Shown here: piece by piece, positions 8,589 through 17,445 of the stretch
How positions within the stretch are numbered: position 1 is the first letter of the stretch
Layout of the letters: each line of letters opens with the position of its first letter
Assembly (NCBI GenBank): GCA_041653835.1
Contig: JBAZEP010000009.1
Span: 1 to 53,607 of the forward strand
Source of the DNA: UBA10183 sp041653835
GTDB taxonomy: Bacteria > Omnitrophota > Gorgyraeia > Gorgyraeales > Gorgyraeaceae
Length of the DNA: 53,607 nt
Direction: 5' to 3'
Notes under the pieces: model-generated
The model's database searches: none
Seen by the model: the letters and a program-made list of their open reading frames with translations, nothing else
Told to the model about the DNA's origin: nothing
Translations under genes and position numbers: made by a program

Positions 8589-10204
8589 GAAATTCAAAAT
8601 TAATAATAATCGGTTTGCTTTCTTTATATTTAGTCCTGGAGTTATTGAATATAACGCTGCCGGGTTTGTATGACGACGAGGCCCTGCCGGCCTGCGGATC
8701 CGTCCAGATCATTAAAAAACTGGATCCTGTGCTTATGCCTTCAGTCAGGTTATTTGATATACATTTTCCTTTGATGCTGGGTTCACCTTATCATGCGGCG
8801 CTCGAAAGCTATATACTTTTGCCGTTTTTCCGGCTTTTTGGAATGAGCGCGTTCATTTTAAGATTAGTTCCCGTTATCATGGGGGCGGGAATGTTGATAT
8901 TGACCTATCTTTTTATGAAAGATTTTTTTGACCGGAAGGCCGGTTTACTGGCGGTACTCCTGCTTGTAATAAATCATATTTTTTTACTTGAGACAAAGAT
9001 GGGCATGGACAGCGCTTCCATTCTTCATCTCGCCGCGATGGGGTCTTTGCTTTTATTATGGAGATGGTATTCCGGAAAAGGCGAAAAATATCTGTATTCA
9101 GGGATCCTTATGCTGGGGCTGGGGATATCTATACGCGCGTGGTTTTCGTGGTTTGCCGCGGCAATTTTTCTACTTTCAATTTTTTACAAGGGCATATGGA
9201 AGAAAATGAAAAAGCATATCCTGAGGCATATCATGCTCGGGGGGATCATTTTCTGCGCGGGCATATTTTTATTCATTTTTTATAACTTTATGTCTGATTT
9301 CGGGACTATAAGGTATATCGCAGAACACTTTTTTGCGACAAGCGACATGAAAATAGATAACAGCGCCTATTTCAGCAATCTCTTATCCCGTTTGGGCCAT
9401 CTGGGCATGTGGCTTGACGGAAAAAGATCTTTGATAGAACAGGGCGGCTGGTATAACCGCACACCCATGAAAGATATCGCCGTGAACCCTATTTCGCGAG
9501 GATTGTTCTTATTCTCTTTTATCTATTTATGGTGCATCGTATTTTTTAAAAAGAGTCTTTATCCGGTTAAAAGAGTATTATTTGTCCTGTCGCTATTTAC
9601 GCTGATAATGCTGTTTTCTCCTTTAACGCTTTCCAGTTTAGGAGGGCCGCATTTATTCATGCTTCATCCTATTGTCAAGATTATTACGGCTGTAGCGTTC
9701 ATTGATATATTTGTAAGATTTAAAGCAAAAAAGGCGATACTTTACGCCGCGTACGCTGTATTCTCGATATTTATTTTTAAAGAATGCGCCGTTACTCTTG
9801 ATAACGGGTATTTATATTTTAACAGGACAGGAGGCACCGGGAACAATTCGGACGCTATTTATACCGTATCGAGATACCTGAAGGACAAAGATATAGCCCG
9901 GCCGGTAATCATGGATTGGGGTATCTACCACAACCTGATATTCCTCTCGGGAGGGGATATCAGGCCCAGGACATTTAACTATATCCAGGGCGGATTTGAC
10001 AGGAAGGGGTTCGCGGATGAACTGGCAGTATCGCTTGAAAAGCCGGGGATGTATATATTTCATTCCCGCGAATTTTCCAACCGCAGGGACGTATATGATA
10101 TCTTTACCAGGATGTGCTCAAGGCGCGGCAAAAATATAGATAAAGAAAATATCTTTTACCAAAGAGATGGGAAACCCGTGTTTATTGTTTACTCGGTGAA
10201 ATAA
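8585..10204 (+). CDS. GT-C fold membrane glycosyltransferase (PMT_2/ArnT-like)
   Basis: A 539-residue polytopic membrane protein with roughly ten or more hydrophobic helices. After the first helix comes the acidic catalytic motif YDDEA (D30-D31-E32) in the first extracytoplasmic loop, as in GT39/GT83 lipid-phosphate-sugar-dependent transferases. The C-terminal 130 residues are soluble and likely extracytoplasmic. It would use a polyprenyl-phosphate sugar to glycosylate an acceptor outside the inner membrane. The start overlaps the previous stop (ATGA), and the next gene starts one base after its stop. The donor sugar and acceptor cannot be told. The DPM1-like half of the 4985 protein is a candidate donor synthase. 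Confidence 0.85.
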   Translation: MRNSKLIIIGLLSLYLVLELLNITLPGLYDDEALPACGSVQIIKKLDPVLMPSVRLFDIHFPLMLGSPYHAALESYILLPFFRLFGMSAFILRLVPVIMGAGMLILTYLFMKDFFDRKAGLLAVLLLVINHIFLLETKMGMDSASILHLAAMGSLLLLWRWYSGKGEKYLYSGILMLGLGISIRAWFSWFAAAIFLLSIFYKGIWKKMKKHILRHIMLGGIIFCAGIFLFIFYNFMSDFGTIRYIAEHFFATSDMKIDNSAYFSNLLSRLGHLGMWLDGKRSLIEQGGWYNRTPMKDIAVNPISRGLFLFSFIYLWCIVFFKKSLYPVKRVLFVLSLFTLIMLFSPLTLSSLGGPHLFMLHPIVKIITAVAFIDIFVRFKAKKAILYAAYAVFSIFIFKECAVTLDNGYLYFNRTGGTGNNSDAIYTVSRYLKDKDIARPVIMDWGIYHNLIFLSGGDIRPRTFNYIQGGFDRKGFADELAVSLEKPGMYIFHSREFSNRRDVYDIFTRMCSRRGKNIDKENIFYQRDGKPVFIVYSVK

Positions 10205-10205
10205 T

Positions 10206-12950
10206 ATGAGAATATCACTTGTGCAATGTCCGGTATGGGGGACGTATGATCCGCCTATGGCCCTTGCCCAGCTGTCAGGGTGCCTTAAGAAGGCAGGATA
10301 CGCCGTATCGTGTTTTGATTTGAATATAAGGCTTTATCTCGGCAGGACATCGGATTACAGGGATTCCTGGGCATGGGAACAGTGTTTTATGTGGTACAAA
10401 GAAGAAGCCGTGGACAGGATATTAAAAGATAACAACGATATAATAAGGAAATGCGTGGATGAGATCATTTCCGGCAGGCCAAGTATCGTAGGTTTTTCCG
10501 TAAGCGCCGCTTCCCGGATCGCCAGTTTAAAGATAGCGGGAATGATCAAAAATATCAAAAAAGATATATTTATCGTGTTCGGAGGACCTCTTTTTTTCGA
10601 GAAAAAATTCGTTGAAGAGATCCTGCGAAGCGATGACGTGGATATAGTGATACAGGGAGAGGGCGAGGCAGCTTTTACGGAATTAGCGGGCTTTATAAAA
10701 AAGGGGCAGGATCTGTCAGGGTGCGCCGGGATAGCTTACAAGACAAAAGCAGGGATTGCCCGTACAGGCGCGAGGGAATACATAAAAGACCTGGATTCTT
10801 TGCCGTTCATGGATTTTACGGACCTGCCTTTATCAAGATACGACGATTCGCGCCATATTGTCTTTATGGCGAGCCGCGGGTGCGTGCAAAAATGCGCTTT
10901 CTGCAGTTCAAGGGCATTCTGGCCCAAATACAGGGCAATGAGCGGCAAGAGGATATTTGATGAAATAAAATACCATAAAAAACGTGAAGGCAGGACAAAT
11001 CCCAGGCTGGGCCATGTCGATTTTATAGACCTGATGCTTAACGGTAACATGAAGTATCTTGTTGAATTCTGCGATTTGATGATAAAAGACCCGCTTGATA
11101 TTAAATGGTCGGCCAATATGATCATAAGGCCGGAAATGACAAAAGAAGTGATTGATAAAATGAAGGCCTCAGGATGCGAACATATTATTTTCGGCATTGA
11201 ATCAGGTTCGCAAAAGGTGCTGGATTTGATGACAAAACATTACCGCGTGCAGGACGCGGACAGGGTCATAAAAGATATGCATAACGCGGGCATCCGCGTA
11301 ACAGCTAATTTCATGTTCGGGTTCCCGGGGGAAACAGAAGGAGATTTCAGGGAGACGCTGGATTTTATAAGGAGGAATTATGGTTTTCTTGACAGGGCAT
11401 ATCCCAGCCGCACATATTGCGCCATAGAGGAATTCAGCTACCTGGCGGACCATCAGGAAGAGTTCGGTATAAAGCCGAATCCGCCTAATCATTTATTCTG
11501 GGAAAGCGCGGACGGGAAAAACACGTATCCCGAGCGTATGCGGCGGTGCCGCGAGTTCTCACAGCTGGCTTCATCCCTTAAAATAGACGTAGGGTGCGGG
11601 GTGCAGACTTCGGTGGACATGGATGAGTACTTTAACCTGTATCTCTATTATGAACATAAGAAGGACATGAGGAGTTCCCTTGGATGCCTCTTAAAGTATT
11701 TTGAGTTAAACAGTCTCAACGGCCATGTCAGGGACAGGCTGGAATTTTACCTTACGAAATCGAAAGAGGGCGATCCTTTGTTCTGTTTTGACGACGGTTT
11801 ATCCGAGGAACTTAAAAAAGCAGTTTCTTTGATAAAAAAACAGAAAAAGGAACAGACGGCGCGCCAATGTGATGTCCAGGATAACAGCGGCCGCCGCACA
11901 TTGAGCGTAAGCGAAAACTCCGGCCTTAACGACATCGAGTTTAACTCCGGGAAAATTATCCTGGACTCCGCGCCGAAACAGTTCTTTATAGAAGCCAACG
12001 GGAATTCACTGTACGATTTTATATTCGACAAGCGGAACAGGGATTGTGATATTTTTTCCCTGAAAACATTCTGTTCCCGCTTCGAACGCAGGCTTATGCC
12101 TGTCATGTCGATGGCGGAAGAGGTCTTATTTTTCGGTGACGGGGATTTCCTTATGCTTGAAGGTATAGACGGCATCCTTGAGTATTTCGATAAAAACCTA
12201 CCCGGCCAGACCAAGATTTTCTCCACCAAAGGGGCCGCGTTTTCCCCGGCTTTATGCGAGAAGCTGGCTTCACTTAAAAGCAGGTTTGTGGCCAATATCG
12301 AATTACCCGCTTTCAGCCGTGAGCGCTATAATGTCATGACAAGATACGATAACATGGCGGACATCCTGCGGAACCTGGAATATCTTTTAAAATCAAACCC
12401 TGATCCGGAAAAACTTAAAGTAAATATATTATTTACCGCCACGGCTTTAAACATCGAAGAAATGCCAGACGTAGCGCGGCTCGCGGCTGACATGGCAGGC
12501 ATCAATAAATTTATCTGCCGCTATTCCCAGGTTTATGAAGAGAAACAGACTTATCTTTCATGTTATTTCAGGCAGTCTGCGGCGAATAAGGCGCGTAACC
12601 AGGCCTTGGAATCAGCTAAAAAGTTGGACTTAAAAATAGATAATCTGCCTTATTTTGGAGATAACGGCACAGGCGCGGAACCGGGATTATGCCGCGCGCC
12701 ATGGAGCGGCATAGTGCTGGATACTCTGGGCAGGGTCATAGTATGTCCTAAGTCAAATAGATACATAGATGCCCTGGACGCCAAGGATTTTTTTGAGGTG
12801 TGGAACAATGGCGCCTATAAGACAATAAGAAAAAATTTCATCGAGAAAAATTGCCCTTATTTCAATCGCTGCGTACGCGCGAATATCCGGGCGGTGGATA
12901 ATTTTAACGCCCACAAGGCGTATTATACGGATGAAAGAGAGGTTTTTTAA
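10206..12950 (+). CDS. B12-binding radical SAM protein fused to a degenerate radical SAM/SPASM domain
   Basis: A 914-residue protein. Residues 1-190 are a cobalamin-binding domain (VIQGEGEAAF). The first radical SAM domain is intact with C226-x3-C230-x2-C233 and FGIESGSQ. After a short helical region comes a second domain homologous to the C-terminal half of the 12952 protein. Where that protein has GPCNSSCVFC, this one has GNSLYDFIFD: S601, F605 and D608 replace all three [4Fe-4S] ligands. The rest of the barrel and the SPASM-type cysteines (PGLCRAPW, VIVCPK, NCPYFNRC) remain. The second half therefore cannot bind a SAM-cleaving cluster by the usual ligands; a scaffold, substrate-binding or auxiliary-cluster role is inferred. 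The reading frame is intact and the residues are substituted rather than deleted, so this is not a sequencing frameshift. Confidence 0.9.
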   Translation: MRISLVQCPVWGTYDPPMALAQLSGCLKKAGYAVSCFDLNIRLYLGRTSDYRDSWAWEQCFMWYKEEAVDRILKDNNDIIRKCVDEIISGRPSIVGFSVSAASRIASLKIAGMIKNIKKDIFIVFGGPLFFEKKFVEEILRSDDVDIVIQGEGEAAFTELAGFIKKGQDLSGCAGIAYKTKAGIARTGAREYIKDLDSLPFMDFTDLPLSRYDDSRHIVFMASRGCVQKCAFCSSRAFWPKYRAMSGKRIFDEIKYHKKREGRTNPRLGHVDFIDLMLNGNMKYLVEFCDLMIKDPLDIKWSANMIIRPEMTKEVIDKMKASGCEHIIFGIESGSQKVLDLMTKHYRVQDADRVIKDMHNAGIRVTANFMFGFPGETEGDFRETLDFIRRNYGFLDRAYPSRTYCAIEEFSYLADHQEEFGIKPNPPNHLFWESADGKNTYPERMRRCREFSQLASSLKIDVGCGVQTSVDMDEYFNLYLYYEHKKDMRSSLGCLLKYFELNSLNGHVRDRLEFYLTKSKEGDPLFCFDDGLSEELKKAVSLIKKQKKEQTARQCDVQDNSGRRTLSVSENSGLNDIEFNSGKIILDSAPKQFFIEANGNSLYDFIFDKRNRDCDIFSLKTFCSRFERRLMPVMSMAEEVLFFGDGDFLMLEGIDGILEYFDKNLPGQTKIFSTKGAAFSPALCEKLASLKSRFVANIELPAFSRERYNVMTRYDNMADILRNLEYLLKSNPDPEKLKVNILFTATALNIEEMPDVARLAADMAGINKFICRYSQVYEEKQTYLSCYFRQSAANKARNQALESAKKLDLKIDNLPYFGDNGTGAEPGLCRAPWSGIVLDTLGRVIVCPKSNRYIDALDAKDFFEVWNNGAYKTIRKNFIEKNCPYFNRCVRANIRAVDNFNAHKAYYTDEREVF

Positions 12951-12951
12951 C

Positions 12952-14916
12952 ATGCCCGATAACAGGAACCCTGAAAAGCGGTTTACATGGAATATACATT
13001 ACAGTTGTAATTACCGGTGTCCTTATTGTTTTTTTGAGGGAAAGTGGCTGGAATACCAGAAAAGAAACGTTTATTTATCCCCTGATGAATGGATGGAGTA
13101 CTGGAATAGGATATATGACAGGTATGGGCGCTCGTATATACTTATTACAGGCGGCGAACCATTTATCTATCCGGATTTTATAGAGCTTATAGGAAAACTT
13201 TCCGCGGTACATTATCCTATAAATATATCGACCAATACCTCGGGAGACCTGAAAACTTTCGCGGATAAAATAGACCCGGCAAAGGTATCGGTATCCGCAA
13301 GCCTGCAGTTGAATTTTGAAAATATGGAATCTTTCTTAAAGAAAGTGAAATTCCTGAAAGAACGTAAATTCCTCGGGTGCATAAATTTCGTAGCTTACCC
13401 GCCTTTGCTTGAACAGCTTGATTTTATCCTTGAGCGGTTCGATTCCATAGGCGAAAAACCCAAGGTCATACCTTTCTGGGGTAAATATCAGGACAGGGAG
13501 TACCCTTTTGCCTATAGCGATAAAGAGAAAGAATTCCTGGGGGTGGACGAATCCTGGATGAAAAAAGTAAGGAAAAAAGATTCGCGCTGCGCCGCGGGTT
13601 ATAATTCCGCCCTTATTTTTCCGGACGGCAAAGTAGCCAGGTGCGGCCAGATAGGGGAAAAGATGCTTCTGGGAGATTTCCTGAACGATTTTAAATTGCT
13701 GGACAGCCCCGCGGCATGCGACGCTGAATATTGCCCCTGCGACGAAGGGGAGCTGTTCGGGGAAAAAGAAGAAAAAGACAATAGAATAGAAGTAAAAACC
13801 TTGGAAAGACAGAGAAATCCTGAGCCAGCGGAAAGTCCTGAACAGGGGCAGCGCTCCAATTCCGGGAACAACGATAACGAATACAACTCCCGGAAGACGG
13901 ATTTAAGTTCCACGCCAAAGGCCATTTTTATACAGGCGGCGGGGCCTTGCAATTCGAGCTGTGTATTTTGTTCGCGCGGCCCTTCATATGAATTTTTCGA
14001 TCTCGAGACGCACAGGAAAGGGTTCAAGAAAACCCTGTACCCGGCGATCAGCCGCTGCGAGACGCTCATCCTGACAGGGTCGGGAGAATACCTACAGCTT
14101 CCCGGTTCTGAGAAAATACTGGAATTTTTTGACAGCGAATTTCCGCATGTCCAAAAATTCTTTTCCACAAACGGTTCTTCGCTTGTCCCATGGGCCAGGG
14201 AAAAGCTTATCAACGGCAAAAGCAGGTACACCGTGCACGTCTCAATGCACGCGAGTAACGCGGCTTTGCATAAAGTTATGACCAGGATGGATAATTTTGA
14301 CACGATCGTGGATTCCGTAAGGCAGCTGGTCAACAAACGTAAAAATAACGATAAGCCGCAGGTCAACCTGATTTTTGTGGCGACTACGCTCAATATCGAT
14401 AATCTGCCCGATTTTGTGCGCATGGCAGCGGACCTCAAGGTGGACAAGGTGGTATGTTATTATAATTTTATTTATATACCCGCCCAGAAATATCTTTCAT
14501 GTTTCTTTAAGCAGGGCATGACCAATAAGATGCTCGACGAAGCTGAAACCGCGGCCCGCAAACTGAATGTGAAAATAGATCTGCCTCCGAGGTTTGGCCT
14601 GGCTAGTTATCCAAAGCCCGGCGTTTGCAGGGAGCCGTTCAGCCAGATAATGTTTGATTCGCAGGGGCACGCCCTTCCCTGCGACGCCTATGAAGATTGC
14701 GATGAGATACTTTCGGATAACAAAAGTTTTATGGATATATGGAATGGGCCATATTACCAGAAACTCAGGAAATCGCTCATTGACGGCACCAGTTCCTGCT
14801 TTAAGCACTGTCTCAGGGCAAACCCGGCATGTGTCAATGACTTTAAATCACATGTTATACACAGGGGGAACGCTAAAAACGGGGATATTAATCTATTATG
14901 GGGGGATAATTTTTGA
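12952..14916 (+). CDS. Double radical SAM protein (short rSAM module plus SPASM rSAM module)
   Basis: A 654-residue protein with two radical SAM domains. The first (1-270) has the local signature WNIHYSCNYRCPYC with C19-x3-C23-x2-C26, GGEP, and a C-terminal cysteine set (RCAAGYN, VARCGQ, CDAEYCPCDE), exactly like the stand-alone short proteins that follow. After a polar linker (about 275-320) comes the second domain, GPCNSSCVFC with C333-x3-C337-x2-C340, ending in a SPASM domain (CREPF, LPCDAYEDC, CFKHC). ATG 12952 is preferred over ATG 12931 because GAGAGG lies upstream at good spacing and the 12931 start would overlap the previous gene. It looks like a fusion of the short module with the module seen at the ends of 10206 and of the truncated first gene. 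The reaction is unknown. Confidence 0.88.
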   Translation: MPDNRNPEKRFTWNIHYSCNYRCPYCFFEGKWLEYQKRNVYLSPDEWMEYWNRIYDRYGRSYILITGGEPFIYPDFIELIGKLSAVHYPINISTNTSGDLKTFADKIDPAKVSVSASLQLNFENMESFLKKVKFLKERKFLGCINFVAYPPLLEQLDFILERFDSIGEKPKVIPFWGKYQDREYPFAYSDKEKEFLGVDESWMKKVRKKDSRCAAGYNSALIFPDGKVARCGQIGEKMLLGDFLNDFKLLDSPAACDAEYCPCDEGELFGEKEEKDNRIEVKTLERQRNPEPAESPEQGQRSNSGNNDNEYNSRKTDLSSTPKAIFIQAAGPCNSSCVFCSRGPSYEFFDLETHRKGFKKTLYPAISRCETLILTGSGEYLQLPGSEKILEFFDSEFPHVQKFFSTNGSSLVPWAREKLINGKSRYTVHVSMHASNAALHKVMTRMDNFDTIVDSVRQLVNKRKNNDKPQVNLIFVATTLNIDNLPDFVRMAADLKVDKVVCYYNFIYIPAQKYLSCFFKQGMTNKMLDEAETAARKLNVKIDLPPRFGLASYPKPGVCREPFSQIMFDSQGHALPCDAYEDCDEILSDNKSFMDIWNGPYYQKLRKSLIDGTSSCFKHCLRANPACVNDFKSHVIHRGNAKNGDINLLWGDNF

Positions 14917-14917
14917 T

Positions 14918-15769
14918 ATGAACGGACAAAAAATAAAATTCAGCTGGGATATACATTATAAGTGCAATTTCAGATGCCCATACTGCTGGTTTTATAAAGA
15001 ATGGGCGAGTATGAGTAAGCGCAATGTTTATCTCACTCCGGACGAATGGATGGTGCATTGGAAGAGGATTTACGATAAATATGGGGAAGTCAAGATCGAG
15101 ATAGTGGGAGGCGAGCCTTCTATTTATCCGAAGTTTATAGAACTTATCAAAAAACTTTCTTCCATCCACCTGATCAAAATAACTACAAATCTTTCCGGCG
15201 ATATAGAACGTTTTATAAAAGAAATAGACCCCCAGAGAGTGAATCTTGACCTGAACTACCACATGTTTTTTATTGACCTGGATACGGTAATAAGAAGAGC
15301 CCGTATGTTGAATGACGCCGGATTTAAATCAGGCATATGTTTTCTCGCTTATCCGCCGCAGATGCCGCACATAAACAGGTTAAGCAGGGCCTTTAAGGAG
15401 GCGGGCATAAATTTTGCCCTGGCGGCTTTCTGGGGAGAGCATGAAGGCAGAAAATATCCGGAGTCGTATTCGGCGGAAGACAAAGAAATGATGCGTCCTT
15501 ATTTGGGAGATGTCGACAGGCTGTCGTACCACTTAAACTCTAAAAGCCCCAGGGGCAGGCTATGTAACGCCGGTTATAAATATGCAAGTATCCAGGGCGA
15601 CGGTAGTGTTGTCAGGTGCGGGCCCCTGGCGGATAAATATATAGGTAATATATTAAACGAAGATTTCAAGCTGTTTGACAGGCCTTCGGCATGCGAGTCG
15701 GACACCTGTCCCTGTAACGAATATGTATGTCTTGAGCCGGAAGGAGGGCAAATTGGCGTTACAGGATAA
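14918..15769 (+). CDS. Short radical SAM protein, local paralogue family (copy 1 of tandem)
   Basis: A 283-residue radical SAM protein. The N-terminus is FSWDIHYKCNFRCPYC with C16-x3-C20-x2-C23, followed by a GGEP SAM-binding motif, TTNLSGD, and a C-terminal cysteine region (RLCNAGY, VVRCGPL, CESDTCPCNE), probably an auxiliary cluster shorter than a full SPASM domain. ATG 14918, right after the preceding TGA and downstream of GGGGGA, gives a protein matching the paralogues; longer in-frame starts run through the previous gene. Near-neighbours at 15753, 16618, 30513 and the N-terminal half of 12952 share the WDIHYKCNYRCPYC signature. I do not recognise a characterised family. Together they look like recent local duplications with diverging substrate pockets. 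Confidence 0.87.
   Translation: MNGQKIKFSWDIHYKCNFRCPYCWFYKEWASMSKRNVYLTPDEWMVHWKRIYDKYGEVKIEIVGGEPSIYPKFIELIKKLSSIHLIKITTNLSGDIERFIKEIDPQRVNLDLNYHMFFIDLDTVIRRARMLNDAGFKSGICFLAYPPQMPHINRLSRAFKEAGINFALAAFWGEHEGRKYPESYSAEDKEMMRPYLGDVDRLSYHLNSKSPRGRLCNAGYKYASIQGDGSVVRCGPLADKYIGNILNEDFKLFDRPSACESDTCPCNEYVCLEPEGGQIGVTG
15742..15748 (+). promoter_or_regulatory. Strong ribosome binding site fixing a TTG start
   Basis: AGGAGGG lies inside the 3' end of the 14918 gene, five bases before TTG 15753. It selects that start over in-frame codons further upstream, which would run through the previous coding sequence, and it implies reinitiation within the overlap. Confidence 0.7.
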
Positions 15770-16631
15770 AAGCCGGGTTTCTTTTTCCTGGGACATACAT
15801 TATAAATGTAATTACCGCTGTCCTTACTGCTGGTGGCATGGGAGATGGCAGGATCTATCGAAGTTTAACAAATATCCGGCTATTAAGGAGTTAGTGGGAT
15901 ACTGGACAAATATATATCGTAAATACGGGCCTGCCCACATAGAGGTTTTGGGCGGAGAGCCTTTTATATATCCGGGTTTTAATGAATTGATATCCGAGCT
16001 TTCCAAGATGCATACGCTGGGCATTACCACAAATCTGTCGGTGGATATCGGGGATTTTTCCTGCAGGATAGATCCCGGCAGGGTCAAGGTAATGCCTACC
16101 TTCCATCCGTATTCCGCGGATTTTGACAGTTTTCTCATCAAGGCGCTGCTCTTGAAACAAAAAGGGTTTTCCGAAAGCGTCTACTATCTGGCTTACCCGC
16201 CGCAGATAAAATTTATAAATTTTTACAGAGAAAAGTTTACCGCGAGCGGTATCAATTTCCTGGTTACGACATTTTGGGGAAGGTATAACGATACCGAATA
16301 CCCGGCCGGTTATAAAGATGAAGAAAAGGCCGCCATCGAAGGCGTCCTGGCAAGGCGTTGTAATGAGGAATACCAGGTTACGCCGAAGAAAGATTTTAAA
16401 GGGAAACTGTGCAACGCCGGGAGGTATTACGGAGGCATCCATCCCGATGGCAAGGTCGTGAGATGCGGAGGGTCCGGATTAGACGAAGCTGTAGGGAATT
16501 TTTTTGACGACAATTTCGCGTTATTCGATAAGCCCCTGCCATGCGCGGCAGACAGCTGTAAATGCAACGAATGGGCATTTTTACTGGAAAAAGACGCTTC
16601 TGCCGGAAAACAAAATCATGAAAGACAATAG
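15753..16631 (+). CDS. Short radical SAM protein, local paralogue family (copy 2 of tandem)
   Basis: A 292-residue radical SAM protein with FSWDIHYKCNYRCPYCWW (C19-x3-C23-x2-C26), LGGEPF, TTNLS, and the family's C-terminal cysteine set (KLCNAGR, VVRCGGS, CAADSCKCNE). The start is TTG 15753, placed by a strong AGGAGG five bases upstream; the gene overlaps the previous stop by 17 bases. Its downstream end overlaps the next paralogue by 14 bases, so the three tandem copies are translationally chained. The signature before the first cluster cysteine (WDIHYK) is almost invariant among copies, while the middle of the barrel differs, suggesting a common fold and different targets. The function is unknown; a role in the surrounding glycan pathway is inferred from position only. 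Confidence 0.87.
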   Translation: MALQDKSRVSFSWDIHYKCNYRCPYCWWHGRWQDLSKFNKYPAIKELVGYWTNIYRKYGPAHIEVLGGEPFIYPGFNELISELSKMHTLGITTNLSVDIGDFSCRIDPGRVKVMPTFHPYSADFDSFLIKALLLKQKGFSESVYYLAYPPQIKFINFYREKFTASGINFLVTTFWGRYNDTEYPAGYKDEEKAAIEGVLARRCNEEYQVTPKKDFKGKLCNAGRYYGGIHPDGKVVRCGGSGLDEAVGNFFDDNFALFDKPLPCAADSCKCNEWAFLLEKDASAGKQNHERQ

Positions 16632-17445
16632 GCCCGTGGAATTCTCCTGGGAGATCTGTTATACCTGTAATTACCGCTGTCCGTACTGCGGCAGGTGGAA
16701 TGACGCTTCATCCTCCGACCTGAAGCTCGGTACCGAGGAATGGACGGGGATATGGAATAAAGTCCATGAACGATACGGCCCCTGCAATATGTATCTTTCC
16801 GGGGCTGAGCCCAGCACCTACCCGGGTTTTTTTGATATAGCGCAAAAGATCTCGGCCATGCATACGATCACCGTATGCACAAATTTTTCCTGGAAAGCGG
16901 AAGAAATACTGGACAGGGATATCGACCCAGCCAGGTTCCAGGTAACTCCGACTTTTCACAGTTTATTCGCTGATTTCGACAGTTTTTTGGATAAGGCCGT
17001 AAGGTTGAAGGATTGGATAAGGAATAAAATGGTATTTTTCGTGGCTTACAACATGCAGATGGAAAAAGTGGAATACTATAAGGCCAGGATAAACGGGGCA
17101 GGCCTGAATTTTTCCGTCGTACCGTTGCGTGCGAACAACGAGGAAGGTAAGATAGAAGTCATTAGCACCACCGAGGAAAAAAGCAGGATAAGCGAAATAA
17201 CGGATATGCATAAAGATGATTTTGAATACCTGGCGCAGAATAAATCTCCCAGGGGCAAGCTTTGCAATGCCGGGCACCGCTACGCCATCATTAAACCGAC
17301 GGGAAAGGTTTTTTCATGCAGTCAGGGAGAGATATCCCTGGGAAATATCCATGACGGCAGCTTTGCCTTATCCGAAGGACCGGCGGTATGCGCGGCTGAT
17401 TGCTGCCCCTATGAGTCGTATAACCTTATTGAGAGGCAGGCATGA
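16618..17445 (+). CDS. Short radical SAM protein, divergent paralogue (copy 3 of tandem)
   Basis: A 275-residue radical SAM protein, the most divergent of the tandem. The cluster motif is EICYTCNYRCPYC (C17-x3-C21-x2-C24), with an extra cysteine at 14 where the siblings have histidine. The usual GGEP motif is changed to SGAEPS, so the first glycine of the SAM-amino-contact strand is replaced. The C-terminal set is kept in outline (KLCNAGH, VFSCSQG, CAADCCPYE). ATG 16618 gives a length matching the siblings and a 14-base overlap with the previous gene. Its stop overlaps the next start (ATGA). It is probably still a radical SAM enzyme because all three ligands remain, but the altered SAM motif may mean changed activity. 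Confidence 0.85.
   Translation: MKDNRPVEFSWEICYTCNYRCPYCGRWNDASSSDLKLGTEEWTGIWNKVHERYGPCNMYLSGAEPSTYPGFFDIAQKISAMHTITVCTNFSWKAEEILDRDIDPARFQVTPTFHSLFADFDSFLDKAVRLKDWIRNKMVFFVAYNMQMEKVEYYKARINGAGLNFSVVPLRANNEEGKIEVISTTEEKSRISEITDMHKDDFEYLAQNKSPRGKLCNAGHRYAIIKPTGKVFSCSQGEISLGNIHDGSFALSEGPAVCAADCCPYESYNLIERQA

Noticed and set aside
11747..12295. A 182-codon - strand frame opposite the pseudo-rSAM domain
   Set aside because: It is a shadow of a well-supported coding frame with a Ser-rich composition, without domain features.
13599..14447. A 282-codon open frame on the - strand
   Set aside because: It lies wholly antisense to the double radical SAM gene, has low-complexity Ser/Leu-rich composition and no recognisable domain.
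14654..14917. Longer N-terminus for the short radical SAM gene starting at 14654
   Set aside because: It would overlap 260 bases of the upstream gene, and the paralogues begin just before the cluster motif.
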